Made by a program: the position numbers and the translations under genes. From the NCBI RefSeq assembly GCF_028596125.1, contig NZ_CP117229.1, positions 1,038,001-1,102,000 of the forward strand: a DNA stretch of 64,000 nt, given 5' to 3'. Below are positions 54,718-63,464 of the stretch, one piece after another. Position 1 is the stretch's first letter; every line of letters begins with the position of its first letter. This DNA comes from Listeria innocua (GTDB lineage: Bacteria; Bacillota; Bacilli; Lactobacillales; Listeriaceae). The notes under the pieces are model-generated. The model made no database searches and was not told the origin of the DNA. It saw only the letters and a list, made by a program, of their open reading frames with translations.

Positions 54718-55911
54718 ATGCACAAAATTATGGCGATAAACGCAGGGAGTTCTTCACTGAAATTCCAAATTTTTACGATGCCAGGAGAAGAAGTCTTAGT
54801 TAAGGGCTTAATTGAAAGAATCGGCTTACCAGATGCCATATTCAACATGTCCTTTCAAAATGAAAAAATCAAGGAAACTCGCGCGATAAATAATCACGGA
54901 GAAGCAGTGGAAATTCTACTGGAGCAATTGAAGACGCATCAAGTAATTAATGACCTAAATGAAATTACAGGAGTGGGACATCGGGTTGCGCACGGCGGAG
55001 AAGCTTTTGTTTCTTCATGTATTGTAACGGATGATGTTGTAAAGGGGATTGAAGATGTAACAAGTCTTGCGCCGCTTCATAATCCAGCCAATATCATCGG
55101 CATTAAAACATTCCGCGAACTATTACCAAATGCCGTTTCGGTTGCAGTGTTTGATACGGCCTTCCATCAAACGATTCCAGAAGAAAACTTTTTATATGCG
55201 CTCCCTTATGAACTTTATGAAAAACATCATATTCGAAAATACGGTTTTCATGGAACAAGCCATAAATATGTGGCTGGAAAAGCAGCAGAAGTTCTCAAGA
55301 AACCTTTAGAAAAATTAAAAATTATTTCTTGTCATTTAGGAAATGGGGCGAGTGTTTGTGCGATTGAAGCAGGGAAATCAGTGAATACTTCCATGGGCTT
55401 TACACCAAATGCTGGCTTGATGATGGGAACACGTTCTGGTACAATTGACGCGACAATCATCCCTTATTTAGTTGACGAATTAGGCTATAGCTTGGATGAA
55501 GTGACACATATGATGTCTAGTGAATCTGGCGTTCTTGGTGTATCCGGAATTTCTAGTGATTTTAGAGACATCGAAATTGCTGCGAATGAAGGAAATTCGC
55601 GTGCATTATTAACACTTCGGATGTTTACTGGCCAAATCTGTAATTATATCGGGGCTTACGCTTCTGCCATGAATGGTTGTGATGCATTATTATTTACGGC
55701 TGGAGTTGGTGAAAATTCACCATTAATTCGTAAAATGGTTACAGAACAGCTGAGTTATCTTGGTGTAACATGTAATGTGACAAAAAATAATGCAGGTGAT
55801 ATGATAATTAGCAATGATGACGAAGCGGTCAAAGTATGCATTATTCCAACAAACGAAGAACTAATGATTGCTCGAGATGTAGAAAAATATACAAAACAAA
55901 CGATAAGTTAA
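54718..55911 (+). CDS. ackA: Acetate/propionate kinase (PduW role)
   Basis: A 397-residue ASKHA-family kinase making ATP from propionyl-phosphate, the last energy-yielding step of propanediol use. [13 protein letters not shown] at the start, [27 protein letters not shown] and a C-terminal [12 protein letters not shown] are diagnostic. A housekeeping acetate kinase probably exists elsewhere; this copy belongs to the pdu operon. ATG behind AAAGGA. Confidence 0.93.
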
Positions 55912-55924
55912 GGAGCGATTTGAT

Positions 55925-57010
55925 GTGAAAATAACGACGGCAATGCACGGTGGCAACTATAACGAACTAGCAAAACAACATGGATTAACCAAAGAAATGA
56001 TTCTGGATTTTAGTGCGAATATTAATCCACTTGGCGTTCCAGCTAGTTTGAAACAAACGATAACAGCGAATTTGGATAAACTGGTGGAATATCCAGAACC
56101 AGATTACTTAGCGCTCCGTGCGCGTATTGCCTCGTTTCATCAACTTGACTTAGCAAATGTTATTCCAGGAAACGGTGCTACTGAGCTGATTTTCGGAATC
56201 GCAAAAGTAACCAAGGCGCAAAAAGTTCTCTTACTTGCGCCTACTTTTGCGGAATATGAACGGGCTTTTTTTGATGCGGAAATTATTTATGCAGAATTAA
56301 CGAAAGAAACTCATTTTGCTGCAGCGGAAACGGTACTAGAAATGATTAAACGCGAAACAGATCTTGAAGCGGTTTGTTTGTGCAACCCGAATAATCCAAC
56401 CGGACAATTAATATCGCAGCAAGAAATGATCCAAATTGCAGAATTATGTGAAGAACGAAACATATATTTAATCATTGATGAGGCGTTTATGGATTTTTTA
56501 GAAGGCAACGAAACAATTTCGATGATTAATTATTTAGGGAGCTTTCCACATTTAGCAATTATCCGGGCATTCACAAAATTTTTTGCAATTCCAGGGCTAA
56601 GACTTGGTTATTTGTTGACCAAAAATGATTTGCTAGCTGAAGCATTATTACAAATGCGTGAACCTTGGTCTATCAATACTTTTGCCGATATGGCTGGTCA
56701 AGTATTACTAGATGATACAGACTACATCACTCAAACATACAACTGGATTTCAGCTGAACGAGATTTTTTATATCAAGAGTTGTCTAAGTTTAGCGAACTA
56801 ACCGTGTATCGCCCAAGTGTAAACTACATATTTTTCCATCTTGAAACACCGCTTGACTTACGAAAAGAATTATTGTTAAAAGGGATTTTTATACGGAGTT
56901 GCGCCAATTACCGTGGACTCACTGAAAATTATTACCGAGTTGCGGTGAAAGCTAGATGTGATAATACCAAGCTTATAAGAGCGCTCGAGGTGATTTTTAG
57001 TGGAAATTAA
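55925..57010 (+). CDS. cobD: CobD, L-threonine-O-3-phosphate decarboxylase
   Basis: A 361-residue PLP enzyme producing aminopropanol phosphate for the cobalamin side chain. Class I/II aminotransferase fold: NINPLGVP, CNPNNPTGQLIS, DEAFMDFLEG and the PLP lysine in RAFTKFFAIPGLRLGY. GTG start behind AAGGAG; an ATG two bases earlier runs straight into TGA. It overlaps pduX by 11 bases, and the two act in sequence. Confidence 0.93.
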   Translation: MKITTAMHGGNYNELAKQHGLTKEMILDFSANINPLGVPASLKQTITANLDKLVEYPEPDYLALRARIASFHQLDLANVIPGNGATELIFGIAKVTKAQKVLLLAPTFAEYERAFFDAEIIYAELTKETHFAAAETVLEMIKRETDLEAVCLCNPNNPTGQLISQQEMIQIAELCEERNIYLIIDEAFMDFLEGNETISMINYLGSFPHLAIIRAFTKFFAIPGLRLGYLLTKNDLLAEALLQMREPWSINTFADMAGQVLLDDTDYITQTYNWISAERDFLYQELSKFSELTVYRPSVNYIFFHLETPLDLRKELLLKGIFIRSCANYRGLTENYYRVAVKARCDNTKLIRALEVIFSGN

Positions 57011-57875
57011 AGCAACTTGTCCCGCTTCATGTGGCGAACTTTTGCAAGGATTTATTACTGGCGGCGAAAAATTGATTTCATACCCAATCAACTGGTATTC
57101 CGAAGTAACTTTATCCGATAAATCAGGGCAAAACAGCCAAGGTCATACAAAAGCATGGCTCGCATTCGAGGTAACTTGCGAGTATTTTGGCGTGACAAAA
57201 AAAGAACGTCCACCTATATCGTTACTAGTAAAATCGACTATTCCGGTCGCCAAAGGGATGGCAAGCTCTACTGCTGATATTGCCGCAACAATAGGGGCTA
57301 CAGCAAAATGGTTAAATAAACCGATAACAGAAACCGAAATTGCCAAACTTTGTTTACAACTAGAACCAACAGATAGCACGATTTTTAAATCACTCACACT
57401 TTTTGATCATTTAAAAGGGTCCGTGATTGAAAGTTCTAACTGGATGCCGAAACTGGGCGTCGTTGTCCTAGAACCACTTACTGTTTTGGAAACTGCAACA
57501 TATCGGCAAGAAGACCACCATGAACAATTGCTGGAAAATGAACAACAATTAGCCAAAGCTGTGCAATTTTTCAACCAAGCGGCAGCCCAAAAATCAATCA
57601 ACTTGCTTGGAAAAGCCGCCACAGTTAGCGCAGCGAGCAATCAAATCATTTTACCCAAACCGTTTTGGAATGAGTTGTTAGAAGTGGTGAGTTGTTTAAA
57701 TCTAGTAGGGATCAATGTGTCGCATAGTGGGACGGTCGTTGGTTTACTGTATGAGTTAGGTAAGATAGACCCGCTAGAAATTTTATTCGAATTAGAACGA
57801 CGCTATGTCACCACTTTTTACAGCAGGTATTACTTTAGGGAGCTCGTTCGAGGTGGGGTTCAAATAATTTCATAA
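57000..57875 (+). CDS. pduX: PduX, L-threonine kinase
   Basis: A 291-residue GHMP-family kinase making threonine phosphate for CobD. ATP-binding motif PVAKGMASSTADIAATI near residue 83, N-terminal CPASCGELLQGF and C-terminal GINVSHSGTVVGLLY. GTG start within the cobD end. It is the last gene of the long pdu transcript; a B12 riboswitch promoter starts just downstream. Confidence 0.93.
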   Translation: MEIKATCPASCGELLQGFITGGEKLISYPINWYSEVTLSDKSGQNSQGHTKAWLAFEVTCEYFGVTKKERPPISLLVKSTIPVAKGMASSTADIAATIGATAKWLNKPITETEIAKLCLQLEPTDSTIFKSLTLFDHLKGSVIESSNWMPKLGVVVLEPLTVLETATYRQEDHHEQLLENEQQLAKAVQFFNQAAAQKSINLLGKAATVSAASNQIILPKPFWNELLEVVSCLNLVGINVSHSGTVVGLLYELGKIDPLEILFELERRYVTTFYSRYYFRELVRGGVQIIS

Positions 57876-57887
57876 AGCAAATTCTTC

Positions 57888-57915
57888 TTGCAAGCGGATT
57901 AATTTATGCTATAAT
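57888..57915 (+). promoter_or_regulatory. Promoter of the Rli55-type RNA
   Basis: TTGCAA, 16-bp spacer, TATAAT preceded by TGC (extended -10). The -35 lies in TTGCAAGCGGATTAA, a cre-like site with one mismatch. Confidence 0.7.
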
Positions 57916-57924
57916 AACTTTGAT

Positions 57925-58260
57925 AAACGAATTCGTTCATACAAACAGTTAGATACTGGAAGTCTGGTGAAAATCCAGCACGGTCCCGCCACTGTAAGGA
58001 GTTAGACACTCTAAGTCAGGTCTTTTATCTAATTGTTTTAACTGGTTATACTGCTTCGAGGCAAAGCATGTATAATTCTTGGTTCCAGTGTAGTTGTCTC
58101 ACTGGGGCTTTTTTATTTGTTTTTAAAACAAATAAGCCCACTGTAAATGGTTTGGTGCCGAGAAGCTGGACGAAGCTACGTTTTATCAAGCACCATACGC
58201 ACAAAGATGTGCACCGCTTAGTTTTATGGTGGGCAATGATCTTTTCAACGACGAAAAGAG
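57925..58260 (+). ncRNA. B12 riboswitch RNA with EutV decoy hairpins (Rli55 type)
   Basis: Cobalamin aptamer at about 57925-58035 (CCCGCCACTGTAA at 57985-57997, TAAGTCAGG at 58012-58020), then a terminator at 58085-58114, then two hairpins: GCAC-AAAGAT-GTGC (58199-58212) and CTTTTC-AACGAC-GAAAAG (58241-58258). Established Listeria studies show Rli55 is cut short by B12; without B12 the long form exposes ANTAR-binding hairpins that sequester EutV, so eut genes stay off. The sequence shows all required parts in the right order. An open frame from 58068 to 58454 crosses the structures and is not coding. Confidence 0.92.
58085..58114 (+). terminator. B12-controlled terminator in the Rli55-type RNA
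   Basis: CCAGTG / CACTGG stem followed by GGC and six T, between the aptamer and the decoy hairpins. Confidence 0.75.
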
Positions 58261-58357
58261 TGATACAAGGAACGTATCTTCATTGCCTATTTACAAAAAA
58301 AGATTTGACATTTCCACGCGTTTGGTTTTTAATAAAGTGGACAAATAAAATATTTTA

Positions 58358-58438
58358 CGGTACAAAGGCGTACTGTTTACTTAGCAAAGAAGCTTTGAGT
58401 TGGAAGAGGAAATTTCTCTACTCAAGGCTTCTTTTTTT
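58358..58438 (+). promoter_or_regulatory. EutV antitermination site and terminator before eutG
   Basis: Hairpin 1: GTAC-AAAGGC-GTAC (58360-58373). Hairpin 2: AGC-AAAGAA-GCT (58383-58394), weak stem. Both hexaloops have A at 1 and G at 4. Hairpin 2 overlaps the left arm of a terminator (GAAGCTTTGAGT / ACTCAAGGCTTC, 58389-58431, then T-run), so EutV binding should prevent termination. Confidence 0.75.
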
Positions 58439-58465
58439 AGTTTTAAAAAATTAGGAGGTAATCTC

Positions 58466-59605
58466 ATGCAAAAAGTTAGTTTTAAAACAGATCTTTACAT
58501 TGGCCAAGGAGCAACAGATCGTTTACTGGATTTTAAAGACAAACAAATTTTCATCGTAACAGATCCATTTATGGTGAGCTCAGGAATGATTAATGCTATT
58601 ACGGAAAAAATTGATAAGTCGAATACATATACTATTTTTAGCGATATTATTCCTGACCCGCCAATTGAAAACGTTGTAGCTGGAATTGAAGTTTTAAACG
58701 AATGTGATGCCAACTTGATGATCGCTATCGGTGGTGGTTCCGCGATTGATGCGGCGAAAGCGATGAAATTCTTTGGTCAAAAACTTGGTACGGTGCGCGC
58801 AATGCCATTCATCGTAATCCCAACTACAAGTGGAACTGGTTCTGAAGTTACTAGTTTTTCTGTCATTACGAATAAAGAAAAAGCAATTAAATATCCACTT
58901 ATTACTGATGCTATTTTGCCGGATGAAGCGATTTTAGATGCGGATTTAGTGAAATCTGTTCCACCTGCAATCACAGCAGACACTGGTATGGATGTACTCA
59001 CACATGCGCTAGAAGCATACGTTTCCACAAAAGCAAATGATTATTCGGACGCAATGGCTGAAAAAGTAATCCAATTAGTATTCACATACTTGGAGCGCGC
59101 TTATAAAGACGGAAATGATTTAGAAGCACGCGAAAAAATGCATAATGCTTCTTGTTTAGCAGGTATGGCATTTAATATTACCTCACTTGGTTTAAACCAT
59201 GGTATCGCTCACACAGCCGGTGCTAAGTTTAAAATTCCACATGGTCGTATGAATACTTTACTTTTGCCACATGTTATTAGTTATAATGCTGGATTAACAA
59301 GTGATTTTGGTAACAATCCAGATAACCGTGCTGCAGAACGTTATACAGCAATTGCCAAATTACTAAAAATGCCAGCTTCCAATACAAGACTTGGCGTTCG
59401 TAGCTTAATTAACGCAATTAAACAACTTCAAAAGAAACTCAATATGCCAACAACATTATCTGAATGTGGCGTTAGTCGTACCGATTTAAACGAGCATATT
59501 GCGCAAATCGCGGAAGGTGCGCTGAATGATGGTTGTACTGCAACTAATCCAAGAACACCGACAGAAACAGATGTTAGTGCGATTCTCGAAAAAATGTTGG
59601 CTTAA
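58466..59605 (+). CDS. eutG: EutG-like iron-dependent alcohol dehydrogenase
   Basis: A 379-residue type III alcohol dehydrogenase, probably reducing acetaldehyde to ethanol in ethanolamine use. GGGSAIDAAK coenzyme motif, iron ligands in DTGMDVLTHALEAY, SLGLNHGIAHTAG and IPHGRMN. Close relative of pduQ in this window. ATG 58466 behind TTAGGAGG; the frame continues further upstream but through a terminator. Controlled by the EutV-type leader just before it. Confidence 0.9.
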   Translation: MQKVSFKTDLYIGQGATDRLLDFKDKQIFIVTDPFMVSSGMINAITEKIDKSNTYTIFSDIIPDPPIENVVAGIEVLNECDANLMIAIGGGSAIDAAKAMKFFGQKLGTVRAMPFIVIPTTSGTGSEVTSFSVITNKEKAIKYPLITDAILPDEAILDADLVKSVPPAITADTGMDVLTHALEAYVSTKANDYSDAMAEKVIQLVFTYLERAYKDGNDLEAREKMHNASCLAGMAFNITSLGLNHGIAHTAGAKFKIPHGRMNTLLLPHVISYNAGLTSDFGNNPDNRAAERYTAIAKLLKMPASNTRLGVRSLINAIKQLQKKLNMPTTLSECGVSRTDLNEHIAQIAEGALNDGCTATNPRTPTETDVSAILEKMLA

Positions 59606-59641
59606 AAGTTATTTATTTCACAACTGGAAACAAATAACCTA

Positions 59642-59670
59642 TTGACATCGTTTTCATGCTACTTTATAAT
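59642..59670 (+). promoter_or_regulatory. Consensus promoter of eutVW
   Basis: TTGACA (59642-59647), 17-bp spacer, TATAAT (59665-59670): perfect vegetative promoter, implying control happens mainly by termination in the leader. Confidence 0.85.
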
Positions 59671-59678
59671 AGAACCGA

Positions 59679-59762
59679 GCACAAAGACGTGTGGAATAAT
59701 AAATATAGCAGAGCAACGGGGCTCCCTCAAAAATATTGCACAATATTTTTAAGGGGCTCTTT
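59679..59762 (+). promoter_or_regulatory. EutV antitermination site and terminator before eutV
   Basis: Hairpin 1: GCAC-AAAGAC-GTGT (59679-59692). Hairpin 2: GAGC-AACGGG-GCTC (59711-59724). Both loops have A at 1 and G at 4. Overlapping terminator: CCCT..AAAAATATTG / CAATATTTTT..AGGG (59724-59755) and a T-rich tail. Gives positive autoregulation of eutVW. Confidence 0.8.
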
Positions 59763-59888
59763 CTATTTTCTGGGAGAATTTTTTCTCTAGCTCTTTAACT
59801 CTTTCGCTCAAGTATATGCTTCTATAGAGTGATTTCGTAGAGCTTTGTTACGAATCAATCAATAGCAGAAGAAGAGGACGTGACAGGA

Positions 59889-60461
59889 ATGAATGGAAGA
59901 ATTGTAATAGCCGATGATGAACCTATTACAAGAATGGATATCCGAGACATATTGGAAGAAGCGAACTACAATGTTGTAGGGGAAGCGACAGATGGTTTTG
60001 AAGCAATTGAACTTTGTAAAAGCCATCAACCAGATCTTGTTATTATGGACATTCAAATGCCACTCTTAGACGGTTTAAAAGCAGGGAAACGGATTATTTC
60101 TGAAGGCCTTGCTGGCGGTATTATTTTATTAACCGCATTTAGTGATCCCAAAAACACTGAAAAAGCAAAAGGATTCGGAGCATTAGGTTATCTAGTAAAA
60201 CCACTTGATGAAAAAAGTTTAATCCCAACAGTTGAAATGAGTATTGCCAAAGGGCGAGAAACAAGAAAACTAGAGCAGCAATTAGAAAAGCTCACAAAAA
60301 AATTAGAAGAACGAAAAGTGATTGAAAAAGCTAAAGGTGTGCTTATGATTGAGAACAACATCACAGAGGAAGAAGCCTACAACATGATTCGTAATCTGAG
60401 CATGGATAAACGTTGTCCAATGATGGAAATCGCAGAAACGATTGTGATGAGCGATGACTAA
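59889..60461 (+). CDS. eutV: EutV, antitermination response regulator with ANTAR domain
   Basis: A 190-residue regulator. N-terminal receiver (ADDEPITRMDIRD, phospho-Asp in LVIMDIQMP near residue 53, conserved Thr/Lys later), coiled-coil linker, and C-terminal ANTAR RNA-binding domain (IEKAKGVLMIENNITEEEAYNMIR). When phosphorylated by EutW it binds paired hairpins and prevents termination. Start ATG 59889; GTG 59880 is the alternative, with GAAGAGG close. Overlaps eutW by 8 bases. Confidence 0.94.
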   Translation: MNGRIVIADDEPITRMDIRDILEEANYNVVGEATDGFEAIELCKSHQPDLVIMDIQMPLLDGLKAGKRIISEGLAGGIILLTAFSDPKNTEKAKGFGALGYLVKPLDEKSLIPTVEMSIAKGRETRKLEQQLEKLTKKLEERKVIEKAKGVLMIENNITEEEAYNMIRNLSMDKRCPMMEIAETIVMSDD

Positions 60462-61911
60462 GACGATTCGAGAAATGTGTTTACGCTATACGGACTTGGC
60501 AGAATATGATATTGATGAATTAATACATACTGCAAAATCGTTAAGCGAGTCTTCCATGTATCAAGATGTAGATGTTTTCATTGATGTTTATAACAAACTT
60601 ACTAGTGAAGCACTTGTTATTCATCATACGCCGCCAAAATCAACCAAGTCACTTTATAAAAACAATGTAGTTGGAGAAACTGCTCTTCGGAGTAATGAAC
60701 CTGGTGTACTTAGAACACTTGAAACAGGTATGAACTCCAACGACTTGCTTGCCAAAACACAAGAAAACGTATTAATTCGTCAAAAAGTGTATCCTATCCG
60801 TAACAAACAACGAGTCATTGCCGTACTTATTCTAGAAAATGATATTAGTGCAGAAATTAAAGCTCATTTTGAAATCGACAATGAAGAAACAGCCTATAGG
60901 GATGTTTCTACAACACTTTCCGCGATGAGTAAATTAACCGATTCTATTACTGATCAACTAGATGATGCAATCTTGATTTTTGATCGTAACGGTATTTTAC
61001 AACAAAAAAACTGCGCTGCTGACCAGTATTATGAACGACTCGGCTACATGGAAAATATCCAAGGAATGCATTATGATAATTTATCTCTCGACCAGATGAT
61101 GTTTGATGCAATTATGTATCAAATCGAAACGGGAAAACAGCCAGTTCAATTAAAAAAAGAAGTGGTTATTGCCGGGAATTACTTTATTATGAAGCAAATT
61201 TTTGTGAAAGAAGAGGATGAACAAGAATGTCGTTTTATCCTTATCTTACATGATGTCACGGATATTAAAGTGAAAGAAGCGGAAATCGTTTCAAAATCGG
61301 TGGCAATTCGCGAAATTCATCATCGTGTGAAGAATAATCTACAATCAGTTGTTTCACTGCTGAGAATTCAAGGCAGACGTTCTACAAGCGTGGAAGCACA
61401 GAAGGTTTTGAATGAGAGTGTCAGTCGTATCCTTGCAATTGCAGCTACACATGAACTTTTATCCAAGCAGATGGAAGACGGCATCAACTTATATATGGTA
61501 ATTGAAGCAGTCGCCTATAATATTGAAAGATGTTGTAACGATTGTCCGCAAGTTGCAGTTAGAATGGATATTGATAAACGGATTTACTTGGATAGTGACC
61601 GAACCGTGGCACTAGCACTTGTTATGAATGAACTACTACAAAATTCATATGATCATGCTTTCCATCCAAATGAATCAGGCGAAATTTTACTACAAATAAA
61701 AGAAGAAAAAAATATTATTCACGCAGAAGTAAGCGATAATGGTCATGGCTTTAATGTTCGGAAAGTATCCGAAAAAAGCCTAGGACTTTCCATTGTCAAA
61801 AGTTACATCAAAGATAAACTGCGCGGTAAAGTAACAATTGAATCAAATGAACATGGAACTAAAACAATGTTCGATTTTAAATACAATTCAATCCATGCTA
61901 CAAAGAAGTAG
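60454..61911 (+). CDS. eutW: EutW, ethanolamine-responsive sensor histidine kinase
   Basis: A 485-residue cytoplasmic kinase without membrane helices. N-terminal sensor domain (residues 1-160), a PAS-like region (DDAILIFDRNGILQQKNCAA) near 170-270, and a HisKA_2/HWE-type kinase core: phosphorylated His in IREIHHRVKNNLQSVVSLL, N box VMNELLQNSYDHAF, G box SDNGHGF. It senses ethanolamine and phosphorylates EutV. The stop codon lies inside the first hairpin of the eutA leader. Confidence 0.94.
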   Translation: MTKTIREMCLRYTDLAEYDIDELIHTAKSLSESSMYQDVDVFIDVYNKLTSEALVIHHTPPKSTKSLYKNNVVGETALRSNEPGVLRTLETGMNSNDLLAKTQENVLIRQKVYPIRNKQRVIAVLILENDISAEIKAHFEIDNEETAYRDVSTTLSAMSKLTDSITDQLDDAILIFDRNGILQQKNCAADQYYERLGYMENIQGMHYDNLSLDQMMFDAIMYQIETGKQPVQLKKEVVIAGNYFIMKQIFVKEEDEQECRFILILHDVTDIKVKEAEIVSKSVAIREIHHRVKNNLQSVVSLLRIQGRRSTSVEAQKVLNESVSRILAIAATHELLSKQMEDGINLYMVIEAVAYNIERCCNDCPQVAVRMDIDKRIYLDSDRTVALALVMNELLQNSYDHAFHPNESGEILLQIKEEKNIIHAEVSDNGHGFNVRKVSEKSLGLSIVKSYIKDKLRGKVTIESNEHGTKTMFDFKYNSIHATKK

Positions 61912-61980
61912 CTATGAAAAAAGCGATGAAGCTTAAAGCCAAGTAACGATACTGTTATTTGTCTTTAAGCTTTTTCTTTT
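61897..61980 (+). promoter_or_regulatory. EutV-type antitermination site before eutA
   Basis: Hairpin 1: GCTAC-AAAGAA-GTAGC (61897-61912), spanning the eutW stop. Hairpin 2: AAGC-GATGAA-GCTT (61921-61934); its loop has G, not A, at position 1. Terminator AAGCTTAAAG / CTTTAAGCTT (61929-61972) with T-rich tail overlaps hairpin 2. Confidence 0.7.
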
Positions 61981-62001
61981 TGCTAGAAAGGAGTGAGGGT
62001 T

Positions 62002-63423
62002 TTGACGGAAACGATTTTAAGTGTAGGGATTGACCTTGGTACGTCGACAACACAACTCATTTTATCCGAGTTAGAAATTCAAAATATGGCATCAAGCTTC
62101 ACAGTGCCGCGCATTGTGATTTCAGATAAGCGAATCATTTTTAGAAGCGAGATTCTTTTTACACCGATTCTTGCTGATAATTTAATTGATGTAGATGCAA
62201 TTCGTGATTTTGTAACGAAAGAATATGCGAATGCTGGGATTAAGAAAGAAGAAATCGGCATGGGGGCAGTTATTATTACAGGTGAAACGGCTCGTAAAGA
62301 TAATGCGAGTAACGTTCTAGATGCGATGAGCGGTTTTGCAGGAGACTTTGTCGTTGCTACAGCTGGACCTGATTTAGAAAGTATTATTGCTGGAAAAGGA
62401 GCAGGTGCGCATACTTATTCTAAAGAAAATAGTACTTGTGTTGTGAATCTGGATATAGGTGGCGGGACAACAAATTTATCGCTATTTGATCGCGGTGAGC
62501 TTATTGATACAGCATGCCTTGATATTGGTGGTCGGTTAATCAAAGTGGACCGTGAAACAAGAAAAATCACCTATATTGCCCCAAAAATTCAAGCTTTAAT
62601 AGAAAAACGTGGTTATCCAATCACGCTAGGTGAGAAAACCTCGCCAGAAAATTTACAACCAATTCTAGGTGAAATGGTAGAGTTACTTAAAAACAGTGTC
62701 GGTCTTGGAGCTCCAAATGATTTTTACGAAACAATCATCACAAATAAAGGCTTAAAATTCCTTGCTGAAATTGAATGTATTTCTTTTTCAGGCGGTGTGG
62801 CTGATTGTATTTCAACTGGTGCTTTAAGTGATCCGTTTAGATACGGAGATATTGGTCTTTTACTCGGAAAGTCAATAGCTGAATCTAGCTTGATGACCGA
62901 AAAAAAGTATATCGAATCTGTCGAAACCATACGGGCAACTGTGGTAGGAGCCGGTTCACACACAGCAGAAATTAGTGGTAGTACAATCACTTATACCGAG
63001 AAAATTTTCCCAGTAAAAAACATTCCTATTTTGAAACTTGCCAAACAAGAAGAAAATGAAAATATGGCAGAAGTCATCAAGGAAAAACTCAACTGGTTCA
63101 AAATAGATGAAGATATGGAACGGATTGCACTTGCAATTGAAGGGGAGAATAGCCCCAGTTTCCAGCAAGTAACAGAATATGCAAAGGCCATTTGCGAGGG
63201 GATGAAAGAACCGATTTCACTTGGGCACCCACTAATTATCATTACTTGGCACGACATGGCAAAAGCGCTCGGACAAAGTATTTTCGGGCATTTACCAGCC
63301 GGCTATCCACTGATTTGTTTGGATAGTGTCAAAGTCGATAACGGTGATTATATTGATATAGGAAAACCAGTTGCTGACGGGAAAGTGCTACCAGTAGTAG
63401 TAAAAACCTTAGTCTTTAACTGA
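62002..63423 (+). CDS. eutA: EutA, ethanolamine ammonia-lyase reactivating factor
   Basis: A 473-residue actin-fold ATPase that restores cobalamin-inactivated EutBC. SVGIDLGTSTTQLIL at the start, VNLDIGGGTTNLSLF near residue 150, FSGGVADCI near 264 are typical. TTG 62002 is correctly placed after AAAGGAGTG; GTG 61993 lies in that site. It is controlled by the terminator/antiterminator just upstream and precedes eutB. Confidence 0.92.
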   Translation: MTETILSVGIDLGTSTTQLILSELEIQNMASSFTVPRIVISDKRIIFRSEILFTPILADNLIDVDAIRDFVTKEYANAGIKKEEIGMGAVIITGETARKDNASNVLDAMSGFAGDFVVATAGPDLESIIAGKGAGAHTYSKENSTCVVNLDIGGGTTNLSLFDRGELIDTACLDIGGRLIKVDRETRKITYIAPKIQALIEKRGYPITLGEKTSPENLQPILGEMVELLKNSVGLGAPNDFYETIITNKGLKFLAEIECISFSGGVADCISTGALSDPFRYGDIGLLLGKSIAESSLMTEKKYIESVETIRATVVGAGSHTAEISGSTITYTEKIFPVKNIPILKLAKQEENENMAEVIKEKLNWFKIDEDMERIALAIEGENSPSFQQVTEYAKAICEGMKEPISLGHPLIIITWHDMAKALGQSIFGHLPAGYPLICLDSVKVDNGDYIDIGKPVADGKVLPVVVKTLVFN

Positions 63424-63464
63424 TCCATATAAATAGCTTTAATTTTGAGAGGAGGATTTATCGA

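Noticed and set aside
58068..58454. 128-codon open frame in the Rli55-type RNA
   Set aside because: It runs through the B12 terminator and the EutV hairpins, has no ribosome binding site and no protein-like pattern.
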